From the NCBI GenBank assembly GCA_947307415.1, contig CAMZJA010000008.1, positions 1-64,000 on the forward strand: DNA of 64,000 bases. Direction: 5' to 3'. The translations under genes were made by a program, and so were the position numbers. The notes under the pieces are model-generated. The model was given only the letters and a program-made list of their open reading frames with translations, was not told the origin of the DNA and did not search any database. This document shows, piece by piece, positions 53,252 to 62,074 of the stretch (positions are counted from its first letter, which is position 1; every line of letters begins with the position of its first letter). This stretch comes from an uncultured Bacteroidales bacterium. GTDB taxonomy: Bacteria; Bacteroidota; Bacteroidia; Bacteroidales; F082.

Positions 53252-54772
53252 ATGAGCAGAAACGACACTATTTGCGCAATTTCGACGGCTTCAGGCATAG
53301 GAGCCATTGCTGTCGTCAGACTTTCGGGCATGGAAAGTCATAAAATCGCTTTACATGTTTTCAGAAAAAAGAATGGTAACCAACTGGATATCAATAATAT
53401 AGAAGCAAACAAAGCCTATTTTGGCGAGATTTTCGACCCGATTCCAGACGACAAGCCGATGATTGACGAGGTGCTGATTACTTTTTTCAAGGCGCCCCAC
53501 TCCTACACTGGCGAAGATTCAGTGGAGATAAGCTGTCACGGCTCGGTTTTCGTGCAGCAAAAGATTCTGGAACTTCTTTGTGTTCGTGGTTGCAGACTGG
53601 CAGAGCCCGGAGAGTTTTCAAAGAGAGCTTTTATTTACGATAAGATTGATTTGGCACAGGCAGAGGCCGTCGCCGACTTGATAGCGTCGCAAAACGAGGC
53701 AGAGCACAGGATTGCGGTGAACCAGTTGAAAGGCGGTTTCTCCAACGAGTTGCGCGAATTACGTGCTCAACTTGTCGACCTAACTTCACTTTTGGAGCTT
53801 GAACTCGACTTCTCGGAAGAAGATGTGGAGTTTGCCGACCGCACGAAACTCAATGATTTGCTCAACAAATCGATGAAGCATATAAAAAAGCTAAGCGATT
53901 CATTCAGAATGGGTAACGCCATAAAAAACGGTATCCCAGTGGCTATAGTAGGAGAAACGAACACTGGAAAAAGCACTTTGCTGAACGCCATTCTCGGTGA
54001 GGATCGCGCCATAGTGAGCGACATCGAAGGAACCACACGCGACACCATTGAAGAGACGTTTAACATTGAAGGCACTTTGTATCGTTTCATCGACACCGCA
54101 GGCATACGTGAGACATCTGAAACCATTGAAAAGATTGGCATTGAGCGCACTTTCAAAAAGATTGCTGAAGCCGACATTGTGATTGGGTTGCTCGACGGAA
54201 CCAAACCTATAAAAGATATAATTAAAGCATGGAAAGACATTGTAAACCGTGTTAACTTGTTGAAACAGAATCTCATAATCATGGTAAACAAGAGCGACAT
54301 CATGGATGCGGCTAAAATGTTCACCCTAAACGACGATTATATTGATTATATGAAGTCGACATACGAAAAAAACATTGAAAAACATGGCGGCTACATGACT
54401 GACGAGTATTGCTACAGCATTACCGGAATGGATTTGTACGACATCCAGGGACTGCTCACATTCTCGTATATGTCGGCAAAGAATCCTGAAGATATTGAGA
54501 ACTTGAAAAGCAGCATACGCTATCGATATACTGATATGCCACATATTGATGAAAACGCCGCTTTGGTGACGAATATCAGGCATTTTGAGGCTCTTACGCA
54601 TGCTTTGGAGAGTCTGCAGCAGGTAAAAAACGGCATGGACAACAAGCTTTCAGCCGATTTGCTCGCACAGGATTTGAGGCAGGCGTTGTATCACATCGGC
54701 AGCATCACCGGAGAAGTCACTAACGACGAGGTTTTAGGTAATATTTTCGGGAGATTCTGCATCGGAAAATAG
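53252..54772 (+). CDS. mnmE: tRNA uridine-5-carboxymethylaminomethyl(34) GTPase
   Basis: MnmE with MnmG modifies U34 of tRNAs. The 506-residue product has the folate-binding N-domain (ICAISTASGIGAIAVVRLSG), G1 GETNTGKSTLLNAILGEDRA near residue 233, DTAGIRET (G3), NKSD (G4) near 347, and the invariant C-terminal FCIGK. It is about 45 residues longer than usual: a Tyr-rich insertion (about 355-400, containing KHGGYMTDEYCYS) lies between G4 and the SAK motif (G5). The helical domain is otherwise normal. Confidence 0.95.
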   Translation: MSRNDTICAISTASGIGAIAVVRLSGMESHKIALHVFRKKNGNQLDINNIEANKAYFGEIFDPIPDDKPMIDEVLITFFKAPHSYTGEDSVEISCHGSVFVQQKILELLCVRGCRLAEPGEFSKRAFIYDKIDLAQAEAVADLIASQNEAEHRIAVNQLKGGFSNELRELRAQLVDLTSLLELELDFSEEDVEFADRTKLNDLLNKSMKHIKKLSDSFRMGNAIKNGIPVAIVGETNTGKSTLLNAILGEDRAIVSDIEGTTRDTIEETFNIEGTLYRFIDTAGIRETSETIEKIGIERTFKKIAEADIVIGLLDGTKPIKDIIKAWKDIVNRVNLLKQNLIIMVNKSDIMDAAKMFTLNDDYIDYMKSTYEKNIEKHGGYMTDEYCYSITGMDLYDIQGLLTFSYMSAKNPEDIENLKSSIRYRYTDMPHIDENAALVTNIRHFEALTHALESLQQVKNGMDNKLSADLLAQDLRQALYHIGSITGEVTNDEVLGNIFGRFCIGK

Positions 54773-54798
54773 TTTAGTAAATCATAATCAATAAAATA

Positions 54799-56868
54799 AT
54801 GAGTCAAAATATTTCAAAATTAAGAAACATCGGTATAGCGGCGCACATTGACGCAGGCAAAACTACCGTTTCAGAACGTATATTATTTTTCACCGGCGTG
54901 AACCGCAAAGTCGGTGAGACACATGACGGCCAGGCCACCATGGACTTCATGAAACAGGAGCAGGAACGCGGCATCACCATTGCTTCAGCTGCTATTACAG
55001 CACATTGGAACGACTATCAGATCAACCTCATCGACACCCCCGGCCACGTCGATTTCACTGTGGAAGTCGAGCGTTCGCTGAGAGTCATCGACGGCATGGT
55101 GGCGGTGTTCTGCGCCGTGGGAGGCGTTCAGCCGCAGAGCGAAACAGTGTGGAACCAGGCAGATAAATATCGCGTGCCAAGAATTGCGTTTGTTAACAAG
55201 ATGGACAGAACCGGTGCCGATTTCAATGAGGTTGTGAACCAGATGAACAAATACCTCGGAGCCAATGCGGTGCCGTTGCATCTGCCTATAGGCGTCGAGA
55301 ACACCTTCGAGGGAATGATCGACCTCGTAAATATGAACTCTGTGATTTTCAAAGAGAAAGAACGTATCGTCGGCCCTATTCCGGAGAATATGATGAAACA
55401 GGCGCAGGCGGCACGTCAGAATCTCATTGAGCACGTCGCCGACTTCGACGACGACATCGCAGAGCTTTATCTCGCTGAGGAAGAGATTCCGCTCGACAAA
55501 CTGAAAGAAGCCATCCGCAAGGCAACCATCAAACTGATGATGGTGCCGGTTTTGTGCGGCTCGGCATATAAAAACAAAGGTATCCAGCTGTTGCTCGACG
55601 CCATCGTTGACTACCTGCCGTCGCCAAAGGATCTCGGCGCCATCATCGCGCACGACCCTTACGACGAGGAGAAGACCTGTCAAAGAAATCCTGTCGAAAG
55701 CGAACCGTTGTCGGCACTGGCATTTAAGCTCATCAACGACCCGTATGTAGGCCAGCAGACGTTCATCCGAGTGTTCAGCGGAAAGCTCACTAACGGCATG
55801 AGTGTGTATAACACCAACAAAGGCAAGAGCGAACGCATCGGGCGTATCTTCCGCATCAAGGCGAAAGAACGTGAGGAGATTCAGGAAGCTGGAGCAGGCG
55901 AAATAGTGGCTCTCGTGGGCATGAAGATCACAAGAACCGGCGACACCTTGTGCGACGAGAACGCGCCGTTGCTGCTTGAGAACATTCACATCCCGCCAGC
56001 GGTCATCGAGATGAAGGTGAACCTCGACGACAAGAAAAACCGTAACAAACTCGGCGAGGCATTGGCGAAGCTGTGCAACGAAGACCCTTCGTTCCGCGCT
56101 CATTTCGACGAGGAGACTGAAGAGACCATCATCGCGGGCATGGGCGAGTTGCATCTTGAGATCATAGTCGACCGTCTGAAAGACGAGTTCAAGGTGCCGG
56201 TAACTGTTGGTGCACCATCGGTATCGTTCCGCGAGACCATCACATCGCAGTTTGAATGCAACTACCGCTTTGTGAAACAGACAGGTGGCAAGGGACAGTT
56301 CGCGCACACCGTCATACGTTTCGAGCCTAATCCAGGCAAGGGCTTCGAGTTTGTCGACATCACCAAGGGCGGTGTCATTCCGAAGGAATTCATCCCATCT
56401 GTTGAAAAAGGTCTGCAGGCCGCAATGAACAAAGGACCATTCGCGGGCTATCCTGTCGTGGACGTGAAATGCGTTCTCGTCGACGGTAGCTCTCACCCTG
56501 TCGACTCATCCGACATGGCGTTCCAGCTCTGTGCTCAGATGTGTTTCAAGCAGGCATTCATGAAGGCAAATCCAGTATTGCTCGAGCCGTTGATGAAGGT
56601 CGAAGTCAACACCCCTGACGATTACATCGGAAATGTCACTGGCGACCTCAACAAACGTCGCGGACGTATAGAGGCAATGCGCCGTTTCCGCAAGGGATCG
56701 CAGAAACTCGACGCTTTCGTGCCGTTGATGGAGATGTTCGGATATGCCACAGCGTTGAGAAACATCTCGTCGGGAAGAGCGAACTATTCGATGGAGTTCC
56801 ACAACTATACTCCAATGCCTAAGGATAAGCAGGAGGAGATTGTTAAAGAGAGGAACGAGAATAAATAA
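54799..56868 (+). CDS. fusA: translation elongation factor G
   Basis: EF-G drives ribosomal translocation. The 689-residue product has AHIDAGKTTVSERIL (G1), GITIASAAI (switch region), DTPGHVDF (G3) and NKMD (G4), then domains II-V ending MPKDKQEEIVKER. The GTPase residues are intact. It is not next to rpsL, rpsG or tuf but follows mnmE, so it could be the main EF-G in an unusual place or a second paralog (fusA2); the sequence alone does not settle this. Confidence 0.93.
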   Translation: MSQNISKLRNIGIAAHIDAGKTTVSERILFFTGVNRKVGETHDGQATMDFMKQEQERGITIASAAITAHWNDYQINLIDTPGHVDFTVEVERSLRVIDGMVAVFCAVGGVQPQSETVWNQADKYRVPRIAFVNKMDRTGADFNEVVNQMNKYLGANAVPLHLPIGVENTFEGMIDLVNMNSVIFKEKERIVGPIPENMMKQAQAARQNLIEHVADFDDDIAELYLAEEEIPLDKLKEAIRKATIKLMMVPVLCGSAYKNKGIQLLLDAIVDYLPSPKDLGAIIAHDPYDEEKTCQRNPVESEPLSALAFKLINDPYVGQQTFIRVFSGKLTNGMSVYNTNKGKSERIGRIFRIKAKEREEIQEAGAGEIVALVGMKITRTGDTLCDENAPLLLENIHIPPAVIEMKVNLDDKKNRNKLGEALAKLCNEDPSFRAHFDEETEETIIAGMGELHLEIIVDRLKDEFKVPVTVGAPSVSFRETITSQFECNYRFVKQTGGKGQFAHTVIRFEPNPGKGFEFVDITKGGVIPKEFIPSVEKGLQAAMNKGPFAGYPVVDVKCVLVDGSSHPVDSSDMAFQLCAQMCFKQAFMKANPVLLEPLMKVEVNTPDDYIGNVTGDLNKRRGRIEAMRRFRKGSQKLDAFVPLMEMFGYATALRNISSGRANYSMEFHNYTPMPKDKQEEIVKERNENK

Positions 56869-56874
56869 TAGAAG

Positions 56875-56894
56875 TCTTATTGACCGAAATAAGA
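56875..56894. terminator. short hairpin between fusA and the convergent acyltransferase gene
   Basis: TCTTATT-GACCGA-AATAAGA is followed by TTGTTTT on the plus strand; it is the only stem in the 31-base convergent gap. Confidence 0.45.
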
Positions 56895-56899
56895 TTGTT

Positions 56900-57874
56900 T
56901 TAAAACTTCTTTCTTAATCTGAATCTCAACCTTTCGAATCCGGTCTTTTTCAGTGATTCGACATGACGTTCGAGTTTGTCGCCAGTGATTCCGCTGAAAG
57001 GAATCAAAATGCCGGAATCGAAGATGTCGCCGAACTCATCGTTAATGCCAGTGCCGAAATATTGCATATCAGGCGAGAGGTTCATATAAGAGTTAACCAA
57101 TGGAGGGATGTTCACGCCGCATTCCATGATGAATGCTTTGAATGCTTTGTAATCTTCCTTGAAGTCATTGGTTTTCAAATATTTTGCATATCTAAAAGAG
57201 CGTCTCACAACGACCTTTTTCTTCAGTTCGATAAGGTGAAGGTTTTTCGCTCCGAACCACTTGTTCAGGAACACTTGAATCATCTCGCGCGCTTTGGTCG
57301 GATATTGGGTGTAGATGGTCATTTTTCCGAAGAAATACTCCATTCGGCCTTTATGAAGAAGCATCAGAGCGCCCAAGCCGTCGAAGAGGTTATCCAAAGC
57401 GAAGATGCTCTTCTTCCCTGCCCTAGTGCTTTGATAATCAACGGTTACGAATGACCTGCCAAGCTCAATTGTCTTGTCGATGTAATTCGACAAAAACCTT
57501 CTTGAGAACTTGAACATATGCGATGATGTCAATATCGGCTGACCGAATTTGTCGTAGACGATGCTGTCGCAAAGCGCGTATCTGTATCCGCCTACGATGC
57601 GCTCCGCCTCAGGATCCCAGAGTACCAACTGCTTGTAGCCGTAAGCCTCGTCGATGTCGAACTTATCCAAATCCAATGGCTGACCAGTGCCGCCGCCTCC
57701 TGCACGAAAAGCCTCCTCACGCAGACGGCCTATCTCACGCACCACATTGGGCGCATTCTGGTTGGTCACGACGTAAATCTCATTGTCACCACGATTAGTC
57801 TTTCTTAGAAACTTATCTTTCGTCAGCTCCGACTTCAACAAAGCGACATCAACAGGTGGAATTATCTTCTTCAT
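56900..57874 (-). CDS. GNAT acyltransferase of the OlsB/GlsB (hemolysin-like) group
   Basis: The 324-residue product has REIGRLREEAFRAGGGGTGQPLDLDKFD, characteristic of the hemolysin-like acyltransferases, then IVGGYRYAL, TIELGRSFVTVDYQ and LFDGLGALMLLHKGRMEYFFG. Relatives N-acylate ornithine or glycine to start aminolipid synthesis; in Bacteroides GlsB makes glycine lipid. No PlsC-type GlsA partner is adjacent, so the substrate is left open. The gene lies two bases downstream of the Hdr-like membrane subunit gene and may be the last gene of that operon. Confidence 0.78.
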   Translation of the reverse strand: MKKIIPPVDVALLKSELTKDKFLRKTNRGDNEIYVVTNQNAPNVVREIGRLREEAFRAGGGGTGQPLDLDKFDIDEAYGYKQLVLWDPEAERIVGGYRYALCDSIVYDKFGQPILTSSHMFKFSRRFLSNYIDKTIELGRSFVTVDYQSTRAGKKSIFALDNLFDGLGALMLLHKGRMEYFFGKMTIYTQYPTKAREMIQVFLNKWFGAKNLHLIELKKKVVVRRSFRYAKYLKTNDFKEDYKAFKAFIMECGVNIPPLVNSYMNLSPDMQYFGTGINDEFGDIFDSGILIPFSGITGDKLERHVESLKKTGFERLRFRLRKKF

Positions 57875-57876
57875 AA

Positions 57877-59625
57877 CTAAATATTCTCTACCACAACCTC
57901 AGCGATATCTTTCACCGCGACCGGCGATTTTCTTACGAATGTCTTAAGGCAAAGCGGACAAGCCGTCACAATCTGTTCAGGGTTATTGAACATCAAGTCG
58001 TTAACCGAATTTTCAGTTATCTCGTCGCGCTCTTGCTGTGTAAGGTTGAAGCTGCCCAAACTTCCGCCGCAGCAGATGCTCAGCTCTTTCTCCGACTTCG
58101 CTTTCTTCAGATTACCAACATTTTCAATCACTTCGCGAGGCTCGTCGTAGACTCCGAATGCACGGCCGAGCTCACATGGGTCGTGATACACATAGTTCAC
58201 CTCACCCTTGTTGACTTTCAGCTTACCCTTCTTGATCAACTCGTCGATATACTGCGTATGATGCTGAATCTCAATGCCTTCAAGATGATATTCATCTTTA
58301 AAGACCTTATAGCAGATAGGGCAAGAAAGCACTAGCTTCTTGGCACCTGATTTCTTTATCAACTCTGTGTTTTTAGCAATCATAGCTTGTGCTTCAGCGG
58401 TTTTTCCACTTAACAGCATCGGTCGGCCGCAGCAGATGCCACCGTCTTTGTCCATGAAGTCATAGTTTTCGCCAGCAGACTCCATGATTTGCTTCATCGA
58501 GCGCATGATTTTAGGTGTGAGCTGGGTCATGCAGCCGGCGAAATAAAGGACTTTGTTATTGTTGGATAAGATTTCTCCACTACGCTGCGTTTCGGTCGAA
58601 ATGACATCGAGATATGAATGGTCGCTATTAATATTATAAGGTACAGCCGCTCTCTGGCTGAATTTGATGTCGCACGACTCGATGCTCACAGGACATACCA
58701 TGACGCACTTGCCGCACATCAGGCAGGTCTCAGCAATGCGTTTAGCCTCTGCGTCATCAGCATTTCTTAACTTTTTCATGAAATAAGCCGAGGTGTTGCC
58801 ACTGTTTTTGTCGTTGACACTCATAGGGCAAGCATCGATGCACAAACCGCAGCTCGGACATGAATAAATCTGGGCCAAGGCATATCCTTTTCTTGGCTCG
58901 CGTGCATTCAAACCTGCATGACGCAGCAAGATAAACAGCGCCTCTGTCGGGATGTGCATATAGCGAGTGAATGGCAGCATGCACATAAAGATGCACAAAT
59001 CAATGGAATAAGCCCACCAGAAGCCCATTATGTTGGTCTTTTCGGCTAAAAGTCGCAAGGGGAAAATAGTCCACAAAGCGAAACGGATCATATTGTCGGC
59101 GAGACCGAACTTCGTGACACGCTTCACTCCCACTATCTTCGAGTAAATCTTCTTCACCACAGCGATGAGGATACCGCTGATTATCATCAGTAGGAAGAAA
59201 TCCATCAAGAAAGCGAAAACAGGTGTCTCCGTTGCGAAGAATTTGTAGAAAATAGGATAATAGAAATTGGTGAACATGCCTTCAAAACCCTGAACCTCAA
59301 CATTTTGCAATGGTTTCAAGGTAAACAGCATGATATGTCCTATCACTATGATCATGAACCAGCCGAAAGCGATAGCCGAGTGCATATAACCTAGCACAGG
59401 GTTGCGTTTCCAGATTTTCACGTGGAATAGGCAGTCACCAAACAGGTCGCGGATGTTAGCCCAAGCGGTCTTTGGAGTCACAAGCGAGCGCCAGAACTGT
59501 TTCCTGTCGTCTTTCGGAAGCTGAGCTATTACTCGCAAAAGTCCCACTACGCAGTACGTCAGCACGAAAGCCATGCCGAGCACAAACGGGAGCACAAAAG
59601 GATGAAATATTATTTGAGGATTCAT
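57877..59625 (-). CDS. membrane Hdr/DsrMK-like fusion: cytochrome b-type domain, two 4Fe-4S clusters, two CCG domains; in-frame repeat
   Basis: The 582-residue product has five or six membrane helices in the first 240 residues with histidines suited to heme b (GYMHSAIAFGWF, VIGHIML), like NarI/DsrM. Ferredoxin-type motifs CPSCGLCIDACP and CLMCGKCVMVCP lie near residues 256 and 296. Two CCG domains follow: FAGCMTQL...GICCGRPM and DPCELGRAFG...SICCGG, as in HdrD/DsrK. It should link the soluble Hdr subunits to the menaquinone pool. Residues 341-352 (STETQRSGEILS region) come from a palindromic repeat at 58570-58605, in the linker before CCG domain 1. Confidence 0.87.
   Translation of the reverse strand: MNPQIIFHPFVLPFVLGMAFVLTYCVVGLLRVIAQLPKDDRKQFWRSLVTPKTAWANIRDLFGDCLFHVKIWKRNPVLGYMHSAIAFGWFMIIVIGHIMLFTLKPLQNVEVQGFEGMFTNFYYPIFYKFFATETPVFAFLMDFFLLMIISGILIAVVKKIYSKIVGVKRVTKFGLADNMIRFALWTIFPLRLLAEKTNIMGFWWAYSIDLCIFMCMLPFTRYMHIPTEALFILLRHAGLNAREPRKGYALAQIYSCPSCGLCIDACPMSVNDKNSGNTSAYFMKKLRNADDAEAKRIAETCLMCGKCVMVCPVSIESCDIKFSQRAAVPYNINSDHSYLDVISTETQRSGEILSNNNKVLYFAGCMTQLTPKIMRSMKQIMESAGENYDFMDKDGGICCGRPMLLSGKTAEAQAMIAKNTELIKKSGAKKLVLSCPICYKVFKDEYHLEGIEIQHHTQYIDELIKKGKLKVNKGEVNYVYHDPCELGRAFGVYDEPREVIENVGNLKKAKSEKELSICCGGSLGSFNLTQQERDEITENSVNDLMFNNPEQIVTACPLCLKTFVRKSPVAVKDIAEVVVENI
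58570..58605. repeat. GTCATTTCGA-family repeat inside the membrane Hdr-like gene
   Basis: On the minus strand GTCATTTCGACCGAAACGCA then GCGTAGTGGAGAAATC closely matches the left arm of the intergenic copy at 4621. It is in frame and encodes VISTETQRSGEIL. Confidence 0.85.
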
Positions 59626-59933
59626 CTTGTAATGTCTAATAAAATCTTACGAATATTGATGCCGCGCGGACACACGAGGGTGCATTTGCCGCAGAGCATG
59701 CAACGTTGAATCATTTTCTTTGCCTCGTCTTCCTTGCCTCTCTGCAGCATTAGAAGGATGCGTCGGAAGCTCATCTCGGTGAAGTTTCCAGCAGTGCAAG
59801 TCGCTGTGCATGAGCCACATGCGATGCAAGTGTTGATGTCGGGATTCGTCTCCTTCAGACGGTTGAACGTCGTCAGGTCGACGGTGTCCATCTTGACATG
59901 CGAGCTTGGTGACAAACAAAAACCGAAATCCAT
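59622..59933 (-). CDS. small 4Fe-4S protein, HdrC-like
   Basis: The 103-residue product has two CxxCxxxC...CP-type motifs, CIACGSCTATC near residue 36 and CMLCGKCTLVCPRG near 78, as in HdrC. It lies between the HdrA-like and membrane subunit genes and overlaps the latter by four bases, so it probably passes electrons between them. Confidence 0.85.
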   Translation of the reverse strand: MDFGFCLSPSSHVKMDTVDLTTFNRLKETNPDINTCIACGSCTATCTAGNFTEMSFRRILLMLQRGKEDEAKKMIQRCMLCGKCTLVCPRGINIRKILLDITR

Positions 59934-59936
59934 GGC

Positions 59937-60944
59937 TTACCTATTAATATAATTAAACACTTGAGTTGCCACCGAACGTGCCTCGCCGATGGTGTCGGGC
60001 AACGATTTAGGAGCGGTGCATGCGCCAGCCACGAACACGCCGTCTTGAGCGGTGTCGTTCATGCCAAGATACATGTTCTTAATCTGCATGAAACCGTCGC
60101 TATTGTTAGCAACACCAAGTTTTTGCTGAATAGCGTCGATGCTCTTGTTTTTCTCCATGCTGCACATCAAAACGAGAACGTCGAGGGTCATCTTCAGCGG
60201 TTTGCCGAACAAAGTGTCCTCCGCCTTTATGACGAGACGGCCGTCCATATCTTCCGACACCTCGCAAACACGTCCGCGGACGCATTTCACGTCGAAGTCT
60301 TTCTGGGTCTTCAGATAAAGGTCTTCATAACCTGGACCGAACATACGCAAATCCATGTAGAAAGTGTAAACCTCAGCATCAGGGAACACTTCCTTGATCT
60401 CACAGGCCTGTTTCAATGCTGTGGTGCAGCACACCTTCGAGCAATAGGTGTTGCAAACTTTCACGTCGCGGGCGCCAACGCAATGAACGAAACCGATCTT
60501 CTTCGGATTATTAATGCGTGCGTCCTTGCCAGTTCTGAAGAACTTCTCGAGTTCGACGCTGGTCATCACGTTGTTATAGATGCCATAGCCGTATTCCTGC
60601 TTTCTCTCAGCCTTGAAGACATCAAATCCCGTCGCAAGAACAACCGCCTTGGCGTCAATCTTTTCATTATTGCTTAAAATAGCATGAAAACCATCGTTAT
60701 CTCTTTGAATATCAGCAACTTCAGTATTAAGATATGTCTTAACGCCTTTCACCTGCTCAAGCATCTGATCCACCACGTCTTTGGCAGGATGAAACGCCGG
60801 GAACAGCCTGTCCCACTGTGCGATATGACCGCCAAGAGCCTCGCTTTTTTCAACAATAATTGGTGTCAGCCCCATTTTCTGCAACTGTGTGGCTGCTTCC
60901 ATTCCGGCGGCTCCACCGCCAATAATCAATATATTCTCTTTCAT
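59937..60944 (-). CDS. HdrA-like FAD oxidoreductase subunit
   Basis: The 335-residue product starts ILIIGGGAAGMEAATQLQKMG (FAD-binding Rossmann motif), has EALGGHIAQWD, the cysteine-rich VCNTYCSKVCCTTALKQA near residue 168 for a 4Fe-4S cluster, and the C-terminal DGVFVAGACTAPKSLPDTI. It is shorter than methanogen HdrA and lacks ferredoxin insertions, resembling QmoA-type subunits. Flavin-based electron handling is expected. Confidence 0.87.
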   Translation of the reverse strand: MKENILIIGGGAAGMEAATQLQKMGLTPIIVEKSEALGGHIAQWDRLFPAFHPAKDVVDQMLEQVKGVKTYLNTEVADIQRDNDGFHAILSNNEKIDAKAVVLATGFDVFKAERKQEYGYGIYNNVMTSVELEKFFRTGKDARINNPKKIGFVHCVGARDVKVCNTYCSKVCCTTALKQACEIKEVFPDAEVYTFYMDLRMFGPGYEDLYLKTQKDFDVKCVRGRVCEVSEDMDGRLVIKAEDTLFGKPLKMTLDVLVLMCSMEKNKSIDAIQQKLGVANNSDGFMQIKNMYLGMNDTAQDGVFVAGACTAPKSLPDTIGEARSVATQVFNYINR

Positions 60945-60957
60945 AACTTATTGATAA

Positions 60958-62028
60958 TCAAACTGATTTAATACACGACGGGCACATCGGCTGACCGAGG
61001 TCTTTGCCGTTCAAGCCCTGATATTTTTTCTTCGGATCGTATGGGATTCCCATCTTTTCGAGAAGCGGCTCAATTGCCACCTGATGCATCTGCAAACCGA
61101 GGTCCCACGGGTCGTAACCCATCACCAAGCCAGCCACTTCCTCGTATGTCAAAGCTGGAATGCCATAGCCGTTCTTGCCGTAGGTCTTGCCTGTCTGCTC
61201 AGCAATGACATATTGCCATCTGTCAAGGAAATAAGGGCATCCAGGACAGTTGGTGATGATCAGATCAGGCTCGTATGGCTCCATCGACTCGAATTTCTTG
61301 TGAGTGTTCGACTCCGAATATCCACGGTTGGCCTGCACAAAATACTGGCGGAATCCAAATCCGCAGCATTGACGGCGTTCAGGATAGTCGACGACCTCGC
61401 CACCCCAAGCTTCAATCATTCCGACCAAGACATGCGGATATTCCGCACCACCGAAGCCTTTCGACGGAAACATCTTCGAATAGTGGCATCCTATGTGTTC
61501 AACCACCTTCAAAGGCTTGCCAGTCTTAACATTCACAAGCGGAAACTTCATCTGTTTCGCAATCTCAAACCTGAATTTATAAATAAGGTCGCTGGCATGA
61601 GCGAGATATTTCGGCTTTGCGAACTCTTTCTTGCAAGAATCCCAGAGATACTGGCGAATCTTAGCCTCCAATTCAGGATATTCGTGCCAGGTCTCAAGTG
61701 TCTCGGTATAGCATCCAAACGAAGTGATACATGAGCAGACGTAGTTTTCATAGCCGCTCTCCTTCATCAATGCAAACTGACGGGCTATGATAGTCATTGC
61801 CGTCTCCTGAGGAATGGTGTCGCTGTGATAAGCAATACCGCCACAGGTTGTATGATATGGGTTTTCATAAAAATCCTTGCCAAGCTTGTTCCTCGTGATG
61901 TCCAAAAAAGTCACTTCCGAGCCTGGCCAAAATGCCTGACGGATACAACTTCTCACATAAAAATAATGGTCATCTGGAATGTCTTTCTGATAATCCGCCC
62001 AAATCTTCTGTTTTCCTTCAATAATCAT
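60958..62028 (-). CDS. HdrB-like subunit with CCG domains
   Basis: The 356-residue product has cysteine clusters of the CCG type: YVCSCITSFGCYTETLETW, the HIGCHYSK...RRQCCGFGFRQYFVQ set near residues 180-225, and ITNCPGCPYFLDRWQ near 260. HdrB holds non-cubane 4Fe-4S clusters at the disulfide-reducing site in methanogens; in bacteria without CoM/CoB the true partner is unknown. It lies between the HdrC-like and HdrA-like genes. Confidence 0.85.
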   Translation of the reverse strand: MIIEGKQKIWADYQKDIPDDHYFYVRSCIRQAFWPGSEVTFLDITRNKLGKDFYENPYHTTCGGIAYHSDTIPQETAMTIIARQFALMKESGYENYVCSCITSFGCYTETLETWHEYPELEAKIRQYLWDSCKKEFAKPKYLAHASDLIYKFRFEIAKQMKFPLVNVKTGKPLKVVEHIGCHYSKMFPSKGFGGAEYPHVLVGMIEAWGGEVVDYPERRQCCGFGFRQYFVQANRGYSESNTHKKFESMEPYEPDLIITNCPGCPYFLDRWQYVIAEQTGKTYGKNGYGIPALTYEEVAGLVMGYDPWDLGLQMHQVAIEPLLEKMGIPYDPKKKYQGLNGKDLGQPMCPSCIKSV

Positions 62029-62074
62029 TGATATTCAAAGATTTAAAATTTAAAATTCAAAATTTTATCTAAAA

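Noticed and set aside
54985-56496. Long open frame (503 codons) antisense to fusA
   Set aside because: It is a shadow of the codon bias in fusA; the protein is low in family signals and fusA is certain on the other strand.
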